This document shows, piece by piece, positions 42,463-54,614 of a DNA stretch of 64,000 nucleotides. Within the stretch, counting starts at the first letter, position 1, and each line of letters begins with the position of its first letter. The translations under genes were made by a program, and so were the position numbers. The notes below the pieces were generated by a model, which saw nothing but the letters and a program-made list of their open reading frames with translations, was not told where the DNA came from and made no database searches. The stretch spans positions 1 through 64,000 of the forward strand of contig JAFXRG010000062.1 of the NCBI GenBank assembly GCA_017526525.1, in the 5' to 3' direction. Origin of the DNA: Clostridia bacterium (GTDB lineage: Bacteria; Bacillota; Clostridia; Christensenellales; Aristaeellaceae).

Positions 42463-44487
42463 ATGAAAAGAATCTTTGTTCCCCTGCTGGTGCTGGCCCT
42501 GCTCTGCATCTGCCTGCCGGCATCCGCGGACGGGAACATCATGAAGTTCGACAACCAGGCCAGCATTGTGTTTGAAAACGAAACCCTGCAGACCATCCTG
42601 CTTCGCGAGGGGGTTCCGGCCGAGGGAGAACTGTCTTTCAGCTCAGGAAGCGAAAAAATCGCCACGGTGGACAGTAACGGCGTCGTTAAGGGGGTCAGCA
42701 AGGGCAGAACCACGATTACTGCTTTTTCCAAAACCCCGGATCGCACCTATAAGGCGCAGCTGACGGTGACCGTGGCCCGCAAAGCCCAGTCGGTGGAAGT
42801 GGATACCCGGAAACTGGTTACGGGAACGGTGAACGACCCGATGCTGGCCGGGCTGCTGAAGGCGGACGGTGAAGATCTTCCCGTTCTCCTGATTCCTGTA
42901 AAAAAACAAATCAACCTGCAGATCAACGTGCTGCCGCAGGATGCCACCAACCGGCGCGCCGTGCTGTCCAGCGGGGATGAATCGGTTCTGGCGGTCCGCG
43001 GAACCACCATCATTGGCAAAGCAGTGGGAGAAGCCGTTCTGACGGTGGCCAACGAGCTGAGCCCTGAAGTCAATACCCGCTTCCGGGTCCTGGTGGTTCA
43101 GCCTGTAACCCGGGTGAACCTGACGCCGGCCAAACCTGTTGTGGCGGCAGGCAGCCAGGTGAGCCTGAGCGCGAGCATTCTGCCGGAGGACGCGTCCATC
43201 AAACAGATTGTCTGGAGCTCTTCCAACGAGGAAATTGCCACCGTGGACGCAAACGGCGTGGTGACCGGCGTGAAAAAAGGCAATGTCCGTATCGTGGCAT
43301 CCTCCACGGACGGTGCAAACATTCGCGCGAATATCAACGTCCGGGTGACCCAGTCCGCGGAAGAAATCGTGCTGAAAACGACGGAGCTGACCGTGAACGT
43401 GGGCCGGAACGCAGTGCTCCGGGCGGACGTGCTGCCGAAGAACGCGGATGACAAGAATGTTGTATGGGCCTCCTCTGACGAGTCTGTCGCCAAGGTGGAC
43501 AACCGGGGCCGGGTAACCGGCGTTTCCGCCGGGACCTGCCAGATTACCTGTTCCAGCGCTTCCGCGGAAGGCGTTTCCGCTGCCGCGACGGTGAACGTGC
43601 AGATACCGGTCACAAAAATCACCTTCGGTGAAGTGCCGGTGGTCTATGTGGATGAAAGCGCAAAGCTGGAATGGACTGTTGAACCGGCAGATGCCACCAA
43701 TCCCGGTGTGACCTTTGAGGCCGGCAACAAAAAAGTGCTGAGTGTTGCGGAAGACGGAACCGTGACCGGCCTGCAGAAAGGCGAATCCTATGTGACCGCC
43801 GTTTCCGCGGACGGAAGCAACCGCCGGGCCCGTATTCTTGTAAAGGTCCGAATTCATGCCACCGGCGTGCATATGCGCCGGCAGGCGGCCTACATCAACA
43901 AGGGCGCCACCACTACCTGCACCGCCGTGCTGGAGCCGAAAGGCGCGGACGATACCCGCATGACATGGATCAGCGAGGACGAGAGCATTGCCACCGTTTC
44001 CGGCAACGCCAACAAGGTCAAGATTACCGGCAAGTCGGAAGGCACAACCCGGGTGGTCGGCAAGCTGGAGGACGGCGGTTTTGAAACCTCCATCCTGGTT
44101 CATATCGGTCACTGGGATAAATCCGTTCAGCTGACAAACCTCGATGTGAACGGCAGGGGAGATGTCATCCTGGGTGCCCGGAATGTCAGCGAACTGAATA
44201 TCACCACCGTTACCTGCGAGGCGGAGTTCTTTGATGGAAATGATGAGCCGATTCCGGTGAATACGAAGGACGGCTCCAACAAGGTCCAGATGGTATACAG
44301 CAAGACCCTGGAGCCCGGAAAGGCAACCCATGAGGATCAGTGGGTATTCAAGGACTACGCCAAATCGGAGATGGAGCCGTACGGCAGGATTGTTGTTCAC
44401 ATTGTGAGCTTCCAGATTGACAATGACTGGATCAAGGATATCCGGGAGAATAACCGGCCTATGATTGTATGGGGACTGCTTCAGTAA
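42463..44487 (+). CDS. Secreted protein with multiple bacterial Ig-like (Big_2) domains
   Basis: A 674-residue exported protein. The signal peptide is about 23 residues (ends LPASADG). At least five Big_2-type repeats follow, each with the pattern ...VWSSSNEEIATVDANGVVTGVKKG... and a closing V-x-V strand. Good copies lie near 225-305, 310-390 and 395-470, with more divergent ones at both ends. The last 120 residues are a different beta-rich domain (TNLDVNGRGDVILGARNVSE to MIVWGLLQ). No sortase or S-layer signal is visible, so anchoring is unclear. It is probably a cell-surface or adhesion protein. An ideal AAAGGAGGT site precedes ATG 42463; TATAAT near 42354-42359 may be the -10 box. Confidence 0.9.
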   Translation: MKRIFVPLLVLALLCICLPASADGNIMKFDNQASIVFENETLQTILLREGVPAEGELSFSSGSEKIATVDSNGVVKGVSKGRTTITAFSKTPDRTYKAQLTVTVARKAQSVEVDTRKLVTGTVNDPMLAGLLKADGEDLPVLLIPVKKQINLQINVLPQDATNRRAVLSSGDESVLAVRGTTIIGKAVGEAVLTVANELSPEVNTRFRVLVVQPVTRVNLTPAKPVVAAGSQVSLSASILPEDASIKQIVWSSSNEEIATVDANGVVTGVKKGNVRIVASSTDGANIRANINVRVTQSAEEIVLKTTELTVNVGRNAVLRADVLPKNADDKNVVWASSDESVAKVDNRGRVTGVSAGTCQITCSSASAEGVSAAATVNVQIPVTKITFGEVPVVYVDESAKLEWTVEPADATNPGVTFEAGNKKVLSVAEDGTVTGLQKGESYVTAVSADGSNRRARILVKVRIHATGVHMRRQAAYINKGATTTCTAVLEPKGADDTRMTWISEDESIATVSGNANKVKITGKSEGTTRVVGKLEDGGFETSILVHIGHWDKSVQLTNLDVNGRGDVILGARNVSELNITTVTCEAEFFDGNDEPIPVNTKDGSNKVQMVYSKTLEPGKATHEDQWVFKDYAKSEMEPYGRIVVHIVSFQIDNDWIKDIRENNRPMIVWGLLQ

Positions 44488-44521
44488 TCACGAGAGATCA
44501 TAAAAACAGGAGGTAATTCTG

Positions 44522-45154
44522 ATGAAACGGTTTCTTACCCTCGTTCTGGCAATCGCCCTGACAGCGATGCTTTTCCTGCCTCTTGCCGCTTCCGCGGAGG
44601 AGGTTGCCCCGGAAGACGGATACTATTATGTGTATGTTGAAAAGGGAACGACCCTGAATGTCCGGGACCAGCCCAGCTACAAGGGCAAGGTGGTCGGCCT
44701 GCTGCCCTATGGCTACCGGATTCATGTCCAGGCTTTCACCAACGAGAACTGGGCACTGATTACGTATCATTACAGGAAACCGGGTTACGGCATGGGAGAT
44801 TATTCGGCCTGGATCAACCGCCGTTATCTGACCACAAAGAAACCCGCCCCCAAGTCTGAGACCCAGACGACCCGGAAGGCGGTTGTAACGGAAATTACGG
44901 ATCCGCTTGATGAGATCAACAAGGAATACCGCAGCGCCAAGGACGTGCAGGACTACGCCGTGATCGTACGGCCGACCCGTGTTACTGGCTGGGTCAATAT
45001 GCACTGGGCGCCCAGCGTGAACGCTGAAATCGAAGCGACCTACAAGGCCAACGACAAACTGCTGGTGATCAAGGAGCTGGACAACTGGCTCCAGGTTCAG
45101 GACCAGACCACAGGCGCTGTCGGATTCATCAAGAAAACCCTCGTGATCGAGTAA
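44522..45154 (+). CDS. Secreted SH3-domain protein
   Basis: A 210-residue exported protein with a 25-residue signal peptide (LPLAASAEE). Two bacterial SH3 domains follow: one around 37-105 (TTLNVRDQPSYKGKVVGLLPYG) and one around 145-209 (RVTGWVNMHWAPSVNAEIEATY). A basic linker with KKPAPKS joins them. Such domains bind peptidoglycan or its peptides. No catalytic module is present. It is 34 bases after the Ig-like gene and 33 before the next exported protein, so all three are probably one transcript. Confidence 0.88.
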   Translation: MKRFLTLVLAIALTAMLFLPLAASAEEVAPEDGYYYVYVEKGTTLNVRDQPSYKGKVVGLLPYGYRIHVQAFTNENWALITYHYRKPGYGMGDYSAWINRRYLTTKKPAPKSETQTTRKAVVTEITDPLDEINKEYRSAKDVQDYAVIVRPTRVTGWVNMHWAPSVNAEIEATYKANDKLLVIKELDNWLQVQDQTTGAVGFIKKTLVIE

Positions 45155-45187
45155 GCCCGTCGATGATATGGAGGAGGTAAAACAAAT

Positions 45188-46300
45188 ATGAAAAAGCTTT
45201 TAAGCATTCTTTTGGCCCTGGCCCTGCTGCTGGGCTGCACCGCGGCCTTCAGTGAAGAAGCGGCAGCTTCCAAGGTTTCCCTGGGAACCCTCAGCATCAA
45301 CGGCGCGTTTACCCTGAAGTGCGGTATTCCCGAAGGCTATACGCCCCAGCCGATTCTGGCCAACAGTGACCACGTGATCGCCTCGCTGGATTCCGAGGAT
45401 CCGGAAAAACCCATCATGGTGCTGTCCGTTGCTTTCGATGAGACCTACGCGGATGTGCAGCGCATGAACGACCTGGATGATGAATCCCTGGTACAGCTGG
45501 AAAACACCTACCTGGAGAATGATCCCGACGTGAACATTACTTACGGAGAGACCGGACTGGGAACGCTGCTGATGGTCGTGGTCCAGGATCAGACCGAACC
45601 CAACTATGTGGATTTCCTGAGCATTTACAAGGGATATTTCGTTGAATTCGTGCTGACGGCTTCCCCGGAAGCCTCCACAAAGAGCCTGACCCAGGAACAG
45701 ATGAAGACGGCTGTCGATTTCCTGACCGATCTGGACTTTGTCGAGGCCGATGAAGCTGCTGTGATGGCACAGGCGGAAGCAAACAGCGCCAGGTACACTG
45801 CCCTGATCAGGAACTGCGATGCGGACACCCTGACGATGACCGCGACGCTGAAGACTCCGCTGGTGCTGTCCGAACAGTATGTGAAGGAAGCGCTGGAGAT
45901 GAAGAGCATTGACCTGGACGAAGAGGATATTCCGATTGCGACCGCGGAGACGGAAGAGACCGGTTCCGTTCTGATCAATGAAACCTACAGCCTGATCCCG
46001 GAAGAAGACGGATATCATGCCATTTACGCGGAAAGCGGCCTGGGAGTCCTGCAGATCCTTCTGGAGGATGCTCCCCTGGCGGTTTCTGCCGACGCGGTTT
46101 TCACGGATTACATCAATCCGGAAACCCTGGAAACCCTGGACGAGCCCACGCAGCATACGCTGGCGGAGTTTGCCGCCATGCTGGCTGCTGAAGGCACCAC
46201 GGAAGTCGGCCCTGGTTTTGCGATGGATAACGTGATCATTACCTGTGATGAAAAAGGTGTGGTTACGGCCATTGAACGGGTGGGAACCCCCTGGCAGTAA
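45188..46300 (+). CDS. Exported protein of unknown function
   Basis: A 370-residue acidic protein I do not recognise. The signal peptide contains LLLGCTAAFSEE. Cys17 could be a lipidation site, though Leu-Leu-Gly before Cys is a poor lipobox; cleavage after AFS is the alternative. Two similar halves may exist: each has a strand-rich region and an acidic helix (DPEKPIMVLSVAFDETYADV and EETGSVLINETYSLIPEEDG). There are no clear catalytic residues. As third gene in the Ig-like/SH3 operon, a cell-envelope role is likely. A strong terminator follows. Confidence 0.75.
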   Translation: MKKLLSILLALALLLGCTAAFSEEAAASKVSLGTLSINGAFTLKCGIPEGYTPQPILANSDHVIASLDSEDPEKPIMVLSVAFDETYADVQRMNDLDDESLVQLENTYLENDPDVNITYGETGLGTLLMVVVQDQTEPNYVDFLSIYKGYFVEFVLTASPEASTKSLTQEQMKTAVDFLTDLDFVEADEAAVMAQAEANSARYTALIRNCDADTLTMTATLKTPLVLSEQYVKEALEMKSIDLDEEDIPIATAETEETGSVLINETYSLIPEEDGYHAIYAESGLGVLQILLEDAPLAVSADAVFTDYINPETLETLDEPTQHTLAEFAAMLAAEGTTEVGPGFAMDNVIITCDEKGVVTAIERVGTPWQ

Positions 46301-46322
46301 GCCCTTGAAACAAGATATGGAC

Positions 46323-46406
46323 GGCAGCCGGAACCCGGCGGGAAATCCCGACGGAATCCGGCTGCCGGAGCTATTGAAAAACCCCGTCCGGGCGGACGGG
46401 GTTTTT
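46323..46406 (+). terminator. Long inverted repeat and terminator after the secreted-protein operon
   Basis: A perfect 10-bp stem (46323-46332 with 46357-46366) enclosing GGGAAATCCC is followed by a second stem, AAAACCCCGTCCG/CGGACGGGGTTTT, with a T-run. The second would also stop the converging zinc-ribbon gene. Confidence 0.85.
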
Positions 46407-46421
46407 CCGTTGAAGGATTTT

Positions 46422-47543
46422 TTACCGGACAACCTCCAGGTCGGCAATCTTATCGCCTTTCTCCGTGGAGAGGAAGGGCTGTGCGCCGGTGCGCCGGGAG
46501 GTAATGAAAACGTGGTCGTTTACGTTGATTTCCTTCCAGTGATCTTCATCGATCCGGTAGGTGACGGACGGATCCTTCGTGTTTTTTGTGTGCTCCACCG
46601 TGAAACAGTATTGCTCCCGGTGGGCTCCCTCCCGTTCGTTTTTGCCCAGGGTGAATTCGGGCCAGGAAGGATTGTGGTCCGTTCCCGTGGCGGTCACGTC
46701 CCGGGAAGGCGTCCAGCGCCAGATGTTGTAGTAATATTTGGTGGCGTAGCGGGGAACCTGCACGTAGACCGGCCTGGATTCGGTTTCCGTATAGTACTCG
46801 GTGCGGTATTCCGGGTGGGAAACCTCCCGGAAGGTGCCGTTGCCGTTATCCACCAGGTCGTATTCATAGTGGTCAAAAACCTGCCGGGAACGCTGTACTT
46901 CCACATCCTCGTAATGATCGAGGACCGAGTCGTAATGGTGGATTTCCTGCCTGGTGCCGGTCTGCTCCGCGCCGGAGGGCAGCGACCAGTCGGACTCACT
47001 GAACATCCGGTTTTCTTCGATGTTGATGACCCGGGTCCAGCTTACCGCGGAAACCTGAAGATCCCCGGCGGTCTTGTTTCCGTTCATCCAGACAAAGACG
47101 CCGATGATCACCAGGAGCACGGCGGCCAGGATGATCAGCGGGGAACGGCGCTTTGGGGGCGGGGAGGAAGGCCGGGACTGGGCGGCTTTTTCAGCGGCTT
47201 CGTCCTCCTGCCTTTTTTTCAGGCGGTCAAAATAGTTGGCTTCCGAATCCGCCCGGGTGGCTCCGCAGTTGCCGCAGGTCTGTGCGTTGTCGCTGTTCAG
47301 GGAGTTGCAGAAGGAGCAGTACCAGTCCGGATTGCTGCCCATGGAAGCGGCTTTCTCTTCGGAAAGATGTTCAAACTGTTCCAGTTCCTCTTCCCGGAGC
47401 GACTGACCTTCCTGATAGTTTTTGACATAAAACTTAACATCCCCGCGGGCACGGCCGCAGGAGGGACAGTTGACCACATCGCCCCGGATTTCCTTTGAAC
47501 CGCAGACGGGGCAGTCCCAGTAACCCATGACAAGCTTTGACAT
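46422..47543 (-). CDS. Zinc-ribbon single-pass membrane protein
   Basis: A 373-residue protein of unknown role. It starts with CPVCGSKEIRGDVVNCPSCG (a four-Cys ribbon), followed by a RanBP2-like finger WYCSFCNSLNSDNAQTCGNCG. A basic segment PPPKRRSPLIILAAVLLVIIGVFVW supplies one membrane helix at about 131-152. The extracytoplasmic half is rich in Tyr, His and acidic residues (HHYDSVLDHYEDVEVQ) and has no recognised domain. The two zinc modules should face the cytosol. The start is at 47543 with AAAGGAGTTC upstream. It converges on the secreted-protein operon. Confidence 0.82.
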   Translation of the reverse strand: MSKLVMGYWDCPVCGSKEIRGDVVNCPSCGRARGDVKFYVKNYQEGQSLREEELEQFEHLSEEKAASMGSNPDWYCSFCNSLNSDNAQTCGNCGATRADSEANYFDRLKKRQEDEAAEKAAQSRPSSPPPKRRSPLIILAAVLLVIIGVFVWMNGNKTAGDLQVSAVSWTRVINIEENRMFSESDWSLPSGAEQTGTRQEIHHYDSVLDHYEDVEVQRSRQVFDHYEYDLVDNGNGTFREVSHPEYRTEYYTETESRPVYVQVPRYATKYYYNIWRWTPSRDVTATGTDHNPSWPEFTLGKNEREGAHREQYCFTVEHTKNTKDPSVTYRIDEDHWKEINVNDHVFITSRRTGAQPFLSTEKGDKIADLEVVR

Positions 47544-47658
47544 ATTGAACTCCTTTCATGCTCCGTACGGGAGTATTTTAGCGCAAAAACAGCGTTCTGG
47601 CCACTCTTTTTTCCCGGCTTTGGATACAGAATTTCATGGAATTCCGGGCCGGGAATGA

Positions 47659-47687
47659 TTGCAAAAACCGGTTGGATTTGATATATT
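47659..47687 (+). promoter_or_regulatory. Promoter of the ATP synthase operon
   Basis: TTGCAA (47659-47664), 17-base spacer, TATATT (47682-47687), 32 bases before the atpI start. Confidence 0.7.
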
Positions 47688-47719
47688 AAATAATAGTTGT
47701 ATTTCAGGAGGGAAGACTC

Positions 47720-48141
47720 GTGTCGAATCTGGATCCGGCGGTAAGGAAAGAAACCGGGTACATTGCCGTCTGGGTGCTTTTGCTGAGTGTCGTCATGGAA
47801 GGGGTTTTCCTGATTATCCGCCGGTGGGACCTTTCCGTGCTGTTCGGAAACCTCGGCGGCGCGGCAGCGGCGGTGGGAAGCTTTTTCCTGCTGGCGGTCA
47901 CGGTAAGCAGGGCGGTATCCTCCGGCAAGCCGGAGGAAGCGGCCAGGCGGGTCAAAGCCTCCCAGGGAATCCGGCTGATCGGCATGGGCGGTCTCTGCGC
48001 GCTGCTGATTGCGGTATTTCATACCAATGTTTACGCAACGGTTTTCCCGTTGCTGTTTCCGCGGATCGGGCTGATGTTCAGGCCCATGATCGACCGGAAT
48101 CGCGGCGTGTCCGCTCCGGATACAGAAGGAAGTGATCTTGA

Positions 48142-48145
<4 letters not shown>
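47720..48145 (+). CDS. atpI: AtpI-like ATP synthase assembly protein
   Basis: A 141-residue membrane protein at the head of the operon with three to four hydrophobic segments (GYIAVWVLLLSVVMEGVFLII, GGAAAAVGSFFLLAVTV, LIGMGGLCALLIAVF, VFPLLFPRIGLMF). This is the AtpI/ATP synthase I class that assists c-ring assembly. Primary sequence is poorly conserved, so position is the main evidence. The start is GTG 47720 behind AGGAGGG. The stop overlaps the atpB TTG start. Confidence 0.78.
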
Positions 48146-49381
<1,236 letters not shown>

Positions 49382-49421
49382 GCAGCAAACAACGACATCA
49401 ACGGATGAAACGGGGAACAAC

Positions 49422-49949
49422 ATGCAAGCGACAATCAATACAAGCTTAGATGTGATTTCCGTCAATGTGTGGGCGATCATTGCCTCACTGTGCAATCTGC
49501 TCCTCATTGCGTGGATCGTAAAAAAGTTTCTCTTCAAACCGGTGAAAAAGATTATGGACACCCGCCGGGCCGCTATTGACGCGGACTATGCGCAGGCGGC
49601 TGCCGCACGGGCTGAGGCCGAAGAAAACCGGCGGAATTATGAAGCGGCCATGGCTGCCGCGCAGCAGACCTCCGGGCAGATCATTGCCGACGCAACCCGT
49701 CTGGCGGAGCACCGGAGCAGCGAGATCGTGGCGGAGGCCCGGGAAAAGGCCACCGAACTGCGCCGTCAGGCGGAAGCCGACGCCGTACTGGAACGGAAGA
49801 AGGCGGAGGACGACATGAAGCGCGAAATCGCGGATGTTTCCGCGCAGCTGACCGGAAAGCTGCTGCAGCGTGAAATCAACGAAGAGGATCATCGCGCACT
49901 GATCGATTCCTTCCTGCAGGAGATAGGAACAAATGACGACAACGAGTAA
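49422..49949 (+). CDS. atpF: F0F1 ATP synthase subunit b
   Basis: A 175-residue peripheral-stalk protein. One membrane helix at about 15-35 (VWAIIASLCNLLLIAWIVKKFLF) is followed by FKPVKKIMDTRRAAID and a long charged, Ala-rich coiled coil to the C terminus. It overlaps atpH by 17 bases. Confidence 0.93.
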   Translation: MQATINTSLDVISVNVWAIIASLCNLLLIAWIVKKFLFKPVKKIMDTRRAAIDADYAQAAAARAEAEENRRNYEAAMAAAQQTSGQIIADATRLAEHRSSEIVAEAREKATELRRQAEADAVLERKKAEDDMKREIADVSAQLTGKLLQREINEEDHRALIDSFLQEIGTNDDNE

Positions 49950-50463
49950 GGAATACGCGGAAGCGTTGTTTGAGCTGGCTGCCGGGGAACAGGTGCTGGA
50001 GGAGACTGCAGACGGCCTGGTAACGGTCATCAGCGCGCTGCAGCAGACGCCGGAATACCGGCAGCTGCTGGCCAGCGCCGCCATCGGAAAGGCTGAGCGG
50101 CTGAAAGCCCTGGACGACGCGTTTGACGGCAAGGTTCCGAAGGTGCTGATGGGCGTCCTGCGGATGATGGTTTCCCGGGGACATATCGGCGCGCTGGACA
50201 GCATGGCGCGGGAATTTGATGAGCTCAGCCGGCAATACCGGGGCGAGTCCGTGGCCCGGGTGCTGAGCGCTGTGCCGCTGCAGGAATCCGAAGCGGTGAA
50301 AATCCGGGAACAGCTGGAAAAACGCTTCGGGCACAGCATCATTGTCCAATGCGAAGTGGATCCGGGCCTGATCGGCGGGATCCGCGTGGAAGTCGAAGGC
50401 CGGGTCATTGACGGCAGTATCAGGAATAAGCTGGAACAGATCAAGGATGTGATAAACGGATGA
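49933..50463 (+). CDS. atpH: F0F1 ATP synthase subunit delta
   Basis: A 176-residue stalk protein linking subunit b to the alpha/beta head. It has an N-terminal helical bundle ([19 protein letters not shown]) and the typical C-terminal strand region [27 protein letters not shown]. It starts within atpF and overlaps the atpA ATG by four bases. Confidence 0.94.
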   Translation: MTTTSKEYAEALFELAAGEQVLEETADGLVTVISALQQTPEYRQLLASAAIGKAERLKALDDAFDGKVPKVLMGVLRMMVSRGHIGALDSMAREFDELSRQYRGESVARVLSAVPLQESEAVKIREQLEKRFGHSIIVQCEVDPGLIGGIRVEVEGRVIDGSIRNKLEQIKDVING

Positions 50464-51956
50464 GCTCCAAGGCAGTCGAAATCAGCAGCATTATCAAAGA
50501 GCAGATCAAGCAGTACGAAAGCAAAATCGAAATGAAGGAAAACGGCACCGTGATTACCGTCGGTGACGGTATTGCCACGGTGTACGGCCTGCGCGCCTGC
50601 ATGGCGAACGAGCTTCTTCGCTTTGAGGACGGAAGCTTCGGCGTTGCCCAGAACCTGGAGGAGGAGACGGTTTCCGTTGCTATCCTGAGCGAGCGGGATA
50701 CCGTGCGTGAAGGCAGCGTGGTCTACCGGACCGGCGAAGCGCTGAGCGTACCGGTGGGCGAAGCCCTGCTGGGCCGCGTGGTGAACGCGCTGGGCGTGCC
50801 GATTGACGGCAAGGGTCCGGCGGAAACCACCGAAATCCGCCCTGTGGAATCCCCCGCGCCCGGAATCATTCAGCGCAAGAGCGTCAGCGTTCCGCTGCAG
50901 ACGGGAATCAAGGCCATCGACAGCATGATCCCCATCGGCCGCGGACAGCGCGAACTGATTATCGGAGACCGGCAGACCGGCAAAACCACCATCGCAGTGG
51001 ATACCATTATCAACCAGAAAAACTCCAACGTGATCTGCATTTACGTGGCCATCGGCCAGAGGCGGACCAGCGTGGTCCAGATTGCCCAGGAACTGGAAAA
51101 GGCCGGCGCCATGGGATATTCCATTATTGTCAGCGCCAGCGCCGCGGAAAGCGCTCCGCTGCAGTACATCGCTCCCTATTCCGGATGCGCCATGGCGGAG
51201 TATTTCCGGGCCCAGGGAAAGGATGTCCTGATTGTTTACGACGACCTGAGCAAGCACGCGGTGGCCTACCGGGCACTGAGCCTGCTGATCCGCCGGCCTC
51301 CGGGACGTGAAGCTTATCCCGGCGACGTATTCTACCTGCACAGCCGTCTGCTGGAGCGGGCGGCCTGCGTGGCGCCGGAATACGGCGGAGGCTCCATTAC
51401 CGCGCTGCCCATTATCGAAACCCAGGCGGGTGACGTTTCCGCCTATATTCCCACCAACGTGATTTCCATTACGGACGGCCAGATCTTCCTGGAGACGGAG
51501 CTGTTCCACAGCGGAATCCGGCCGGCCATCAACCCCGGTATCTCCGTGAGCCGCGTGGGCGGTTCGGCCCAGATCAAAGGCATGAAAAAGGTTGCCGGCG
51601 AACTGAAACTGCTGTACGCCCAGTACCGGGAACTGCAGGCTTTCGCCCAGTTCGGCAGCGATCTGGACGCGGATACCAAGGCCCGGCTGGCGCTGGGTTC
51701 CCGGATCGTGGAAGTCCTGAAGCAGAAGCGCTCCTCCCCGGTTGAGGTGGGCTGCCAGGTGGCCATCGTTTACGCGGTAATCAACGGATACCTGAACGAG
51801 GTGGATCCTGCCCGGGTGGCGGAGTATGAGAGCGGCCTGTTCGAATACCTGCATGCCCGGTACGGCAAGCTGCTGGAACGCATTGAAAACGGATTCTGGG
51901 ACGACAGTGACGTGGAAACCATGAAGGAAGCCCTGCAAGGGTATAATAAGAGGTAA
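50460..51956 (+). CDS. atpA: F0F1 ATP synthase subunit alpha
   Basis: A 498-residue non-catalytic nucleotide-binding subunit. The P-loop is GDRQTGKT (169-176), and the Walker B strand reads [12 protein letters not shown]. The catalytic-site Arg contribution lies in the [16 protein letters not shown] region. The length is normal. Confidence 0.97.
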   Translation: MSSKAVEISSIIKEQIKQYESKIEMKENGTVITVGDGIATVYGLRACMANELLRFEDGSFGVAQNLEEETVSVAILSERDTVREGSVVYRTGEALSVPVGEALLGRVVNALGVPIDGKGPAETTEIRPVESPAPGIIQRKSVSVPLQTGIKAIDSMIPIGRGQRELIIGDRQTGKTTIAVDTIINQKNSNVICIYVAIGQRRTSVVQIAQELEKAGAMGYSIIVSASAAESAPLQYIAPYSGCAMAEYFRAQGKDVLIVYDDLSKHAVAYRALSLLIRRPPGREAYPGDVFYLHSRLLERAACVAPEYGGGSITALPIIETQAGDVSAYIPTNVISITDGQIFLETELFHSGIRPAINPGISVSRVGGSAQIKGMKKVAGELKLLYAQYRELQAFAQFGSDLDADTKARLALGSRIVEVLKQKRSSPVEVGCQVAIVYAVINGYLNEVDPARVAEYESGLFEYLHARYGKLLERIENGFWDDSDVETMKEALQGYNKR

Positions 51957-51964
51957 GAAGCAGG

Positions 51965-52765
51965 ATGGGCGCAGATATCAAATCGCTGAGGATCCGGATT
52001 CGCAGCGTGGATTCGACGATGCACCTGACCAAGGCCATGGGCCTGGTGGCGTCTTCCAAAATCCGCCGGGCGACCCGGAATATGACGCGGACGCGGGAAT
52101 ATGCCGCCGCCATGCAGGACGTGGTGAACGTGCTGCGCGCCGCGCCGGAATGCGAACGCTCCCCTTATATGCAGCCGACCGGAAAGGGGACCCGGCTGAT
52201 TGTGATCGCCGGCGACCGTGGCCTGGCGGGCGGCTATAATGCCAACGTTTTCCGGCTGGCGGCCACCATGCCGGAGGCTGAAATTGTGGCCATCGGCAAG
52301 CGGGCCTGTGACCGCTTCGGCCAGGAGGTCAACTCTTCCGAACGGTATTCCGCCGTGATGGCCAAGGAACTGGCGGACCGGCAGTGCCGGGACTTCCTGG
52401 AGGGGAAATACGAGCGGCTCGGGATCCTGTACACCCGGTACAAATCCATAATGAGCCAGGAGGCGACCGTTCTCTGGGTGCTTCCGCTGGAAAAGGCGGA
52501 GAAGACAGGGAGCGGGGATACGCTTTTTGAACCGGATGAGCAGACCGTGCTGAACGCTGCGGTTCCAACCTATGTGAGCGGAATCCTGAGCGCCTGCATC
52601 CGGGAAAGCTTTGCCAGCGAAGTGGCAGCCCGGAGAACGGCAATGGATTCCGCCAGCAAGAACGCGCAGGAAATGATCGACCGGCTGCAGCTGCAGTATA
52701 ACCGGGCCCGCCAGAACTCCATTACACAGGAGATTACGGAAATTGTGGCGGGAAGCGGATTGTAA
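51965..52765 (+). CDS. atpG: F0F1 ATP synthase subunit gamma
   Basis: A 266-residue central-shaft protein, slightly short for the family (about 285). It has the N-terminal coiled coil DIKSLRIRIRSVDSTMHLTKAMGLVASSKI, the GDRGLAGGYNANV motif of the Rossmann-like domain, and the C-terminal helix ARRTAMDSASKNAQEMIDRLQLQYNRARQNSITQEI. A 91-base spacer with no supported gene separates it from atpD. Confidence 0.95.
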   Translation: MGADIKSLRIRIRSVDSTMHLTKAMGLVASSKIRRATRNMTRTREYAAAMQDVVNVLRAAPECERSPYMQPTGKGTRLIVIAGDRGLAGGYNANVFRLAATMPEAEIVAIGKRACDRFGQEVNSSERYSAVMAKELADRQCRDFLEGKYERLGILYTRYKSIMSQEATVLWVLPLEKAEKTGSGDTLFEPDEQTVLNAAVPTYVSGILSACIRESFASEVAARRTAMDSASKNAQEMIDRLQLQYNRARQNSITQEITEIVAGSGL

Positions 52766-52841
52766 GCAATGAACGCGGATGCTCCTCCGGCCGGCAGGCC
52801 GCGGGCGGCATCGGAATACCAGACAGCAGAGAGCTGGATAA

Positions 52842-54529
<1,688 letters not shown>

Positions 54530-54538
54530 AAAGTGACA

Positions 54539-54569
54539 GGCGGACGGGGAAAACCCGTTCGCCGGTTTT
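54539..54569 (+). terminator. Terminator of the ATP synthase operon
   Basis: GGCGGACGGG (54539-54548) pairs with CCCGTTCGCC (54554-54563, one G-T pair), followed by GGTTTT. Confidence 0.75.
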
Positions 54570-54614
54570 GATATGAAGGACTTTTGGCTTCCGGACGGAG
54601 AGGGAGGGAAAAAC

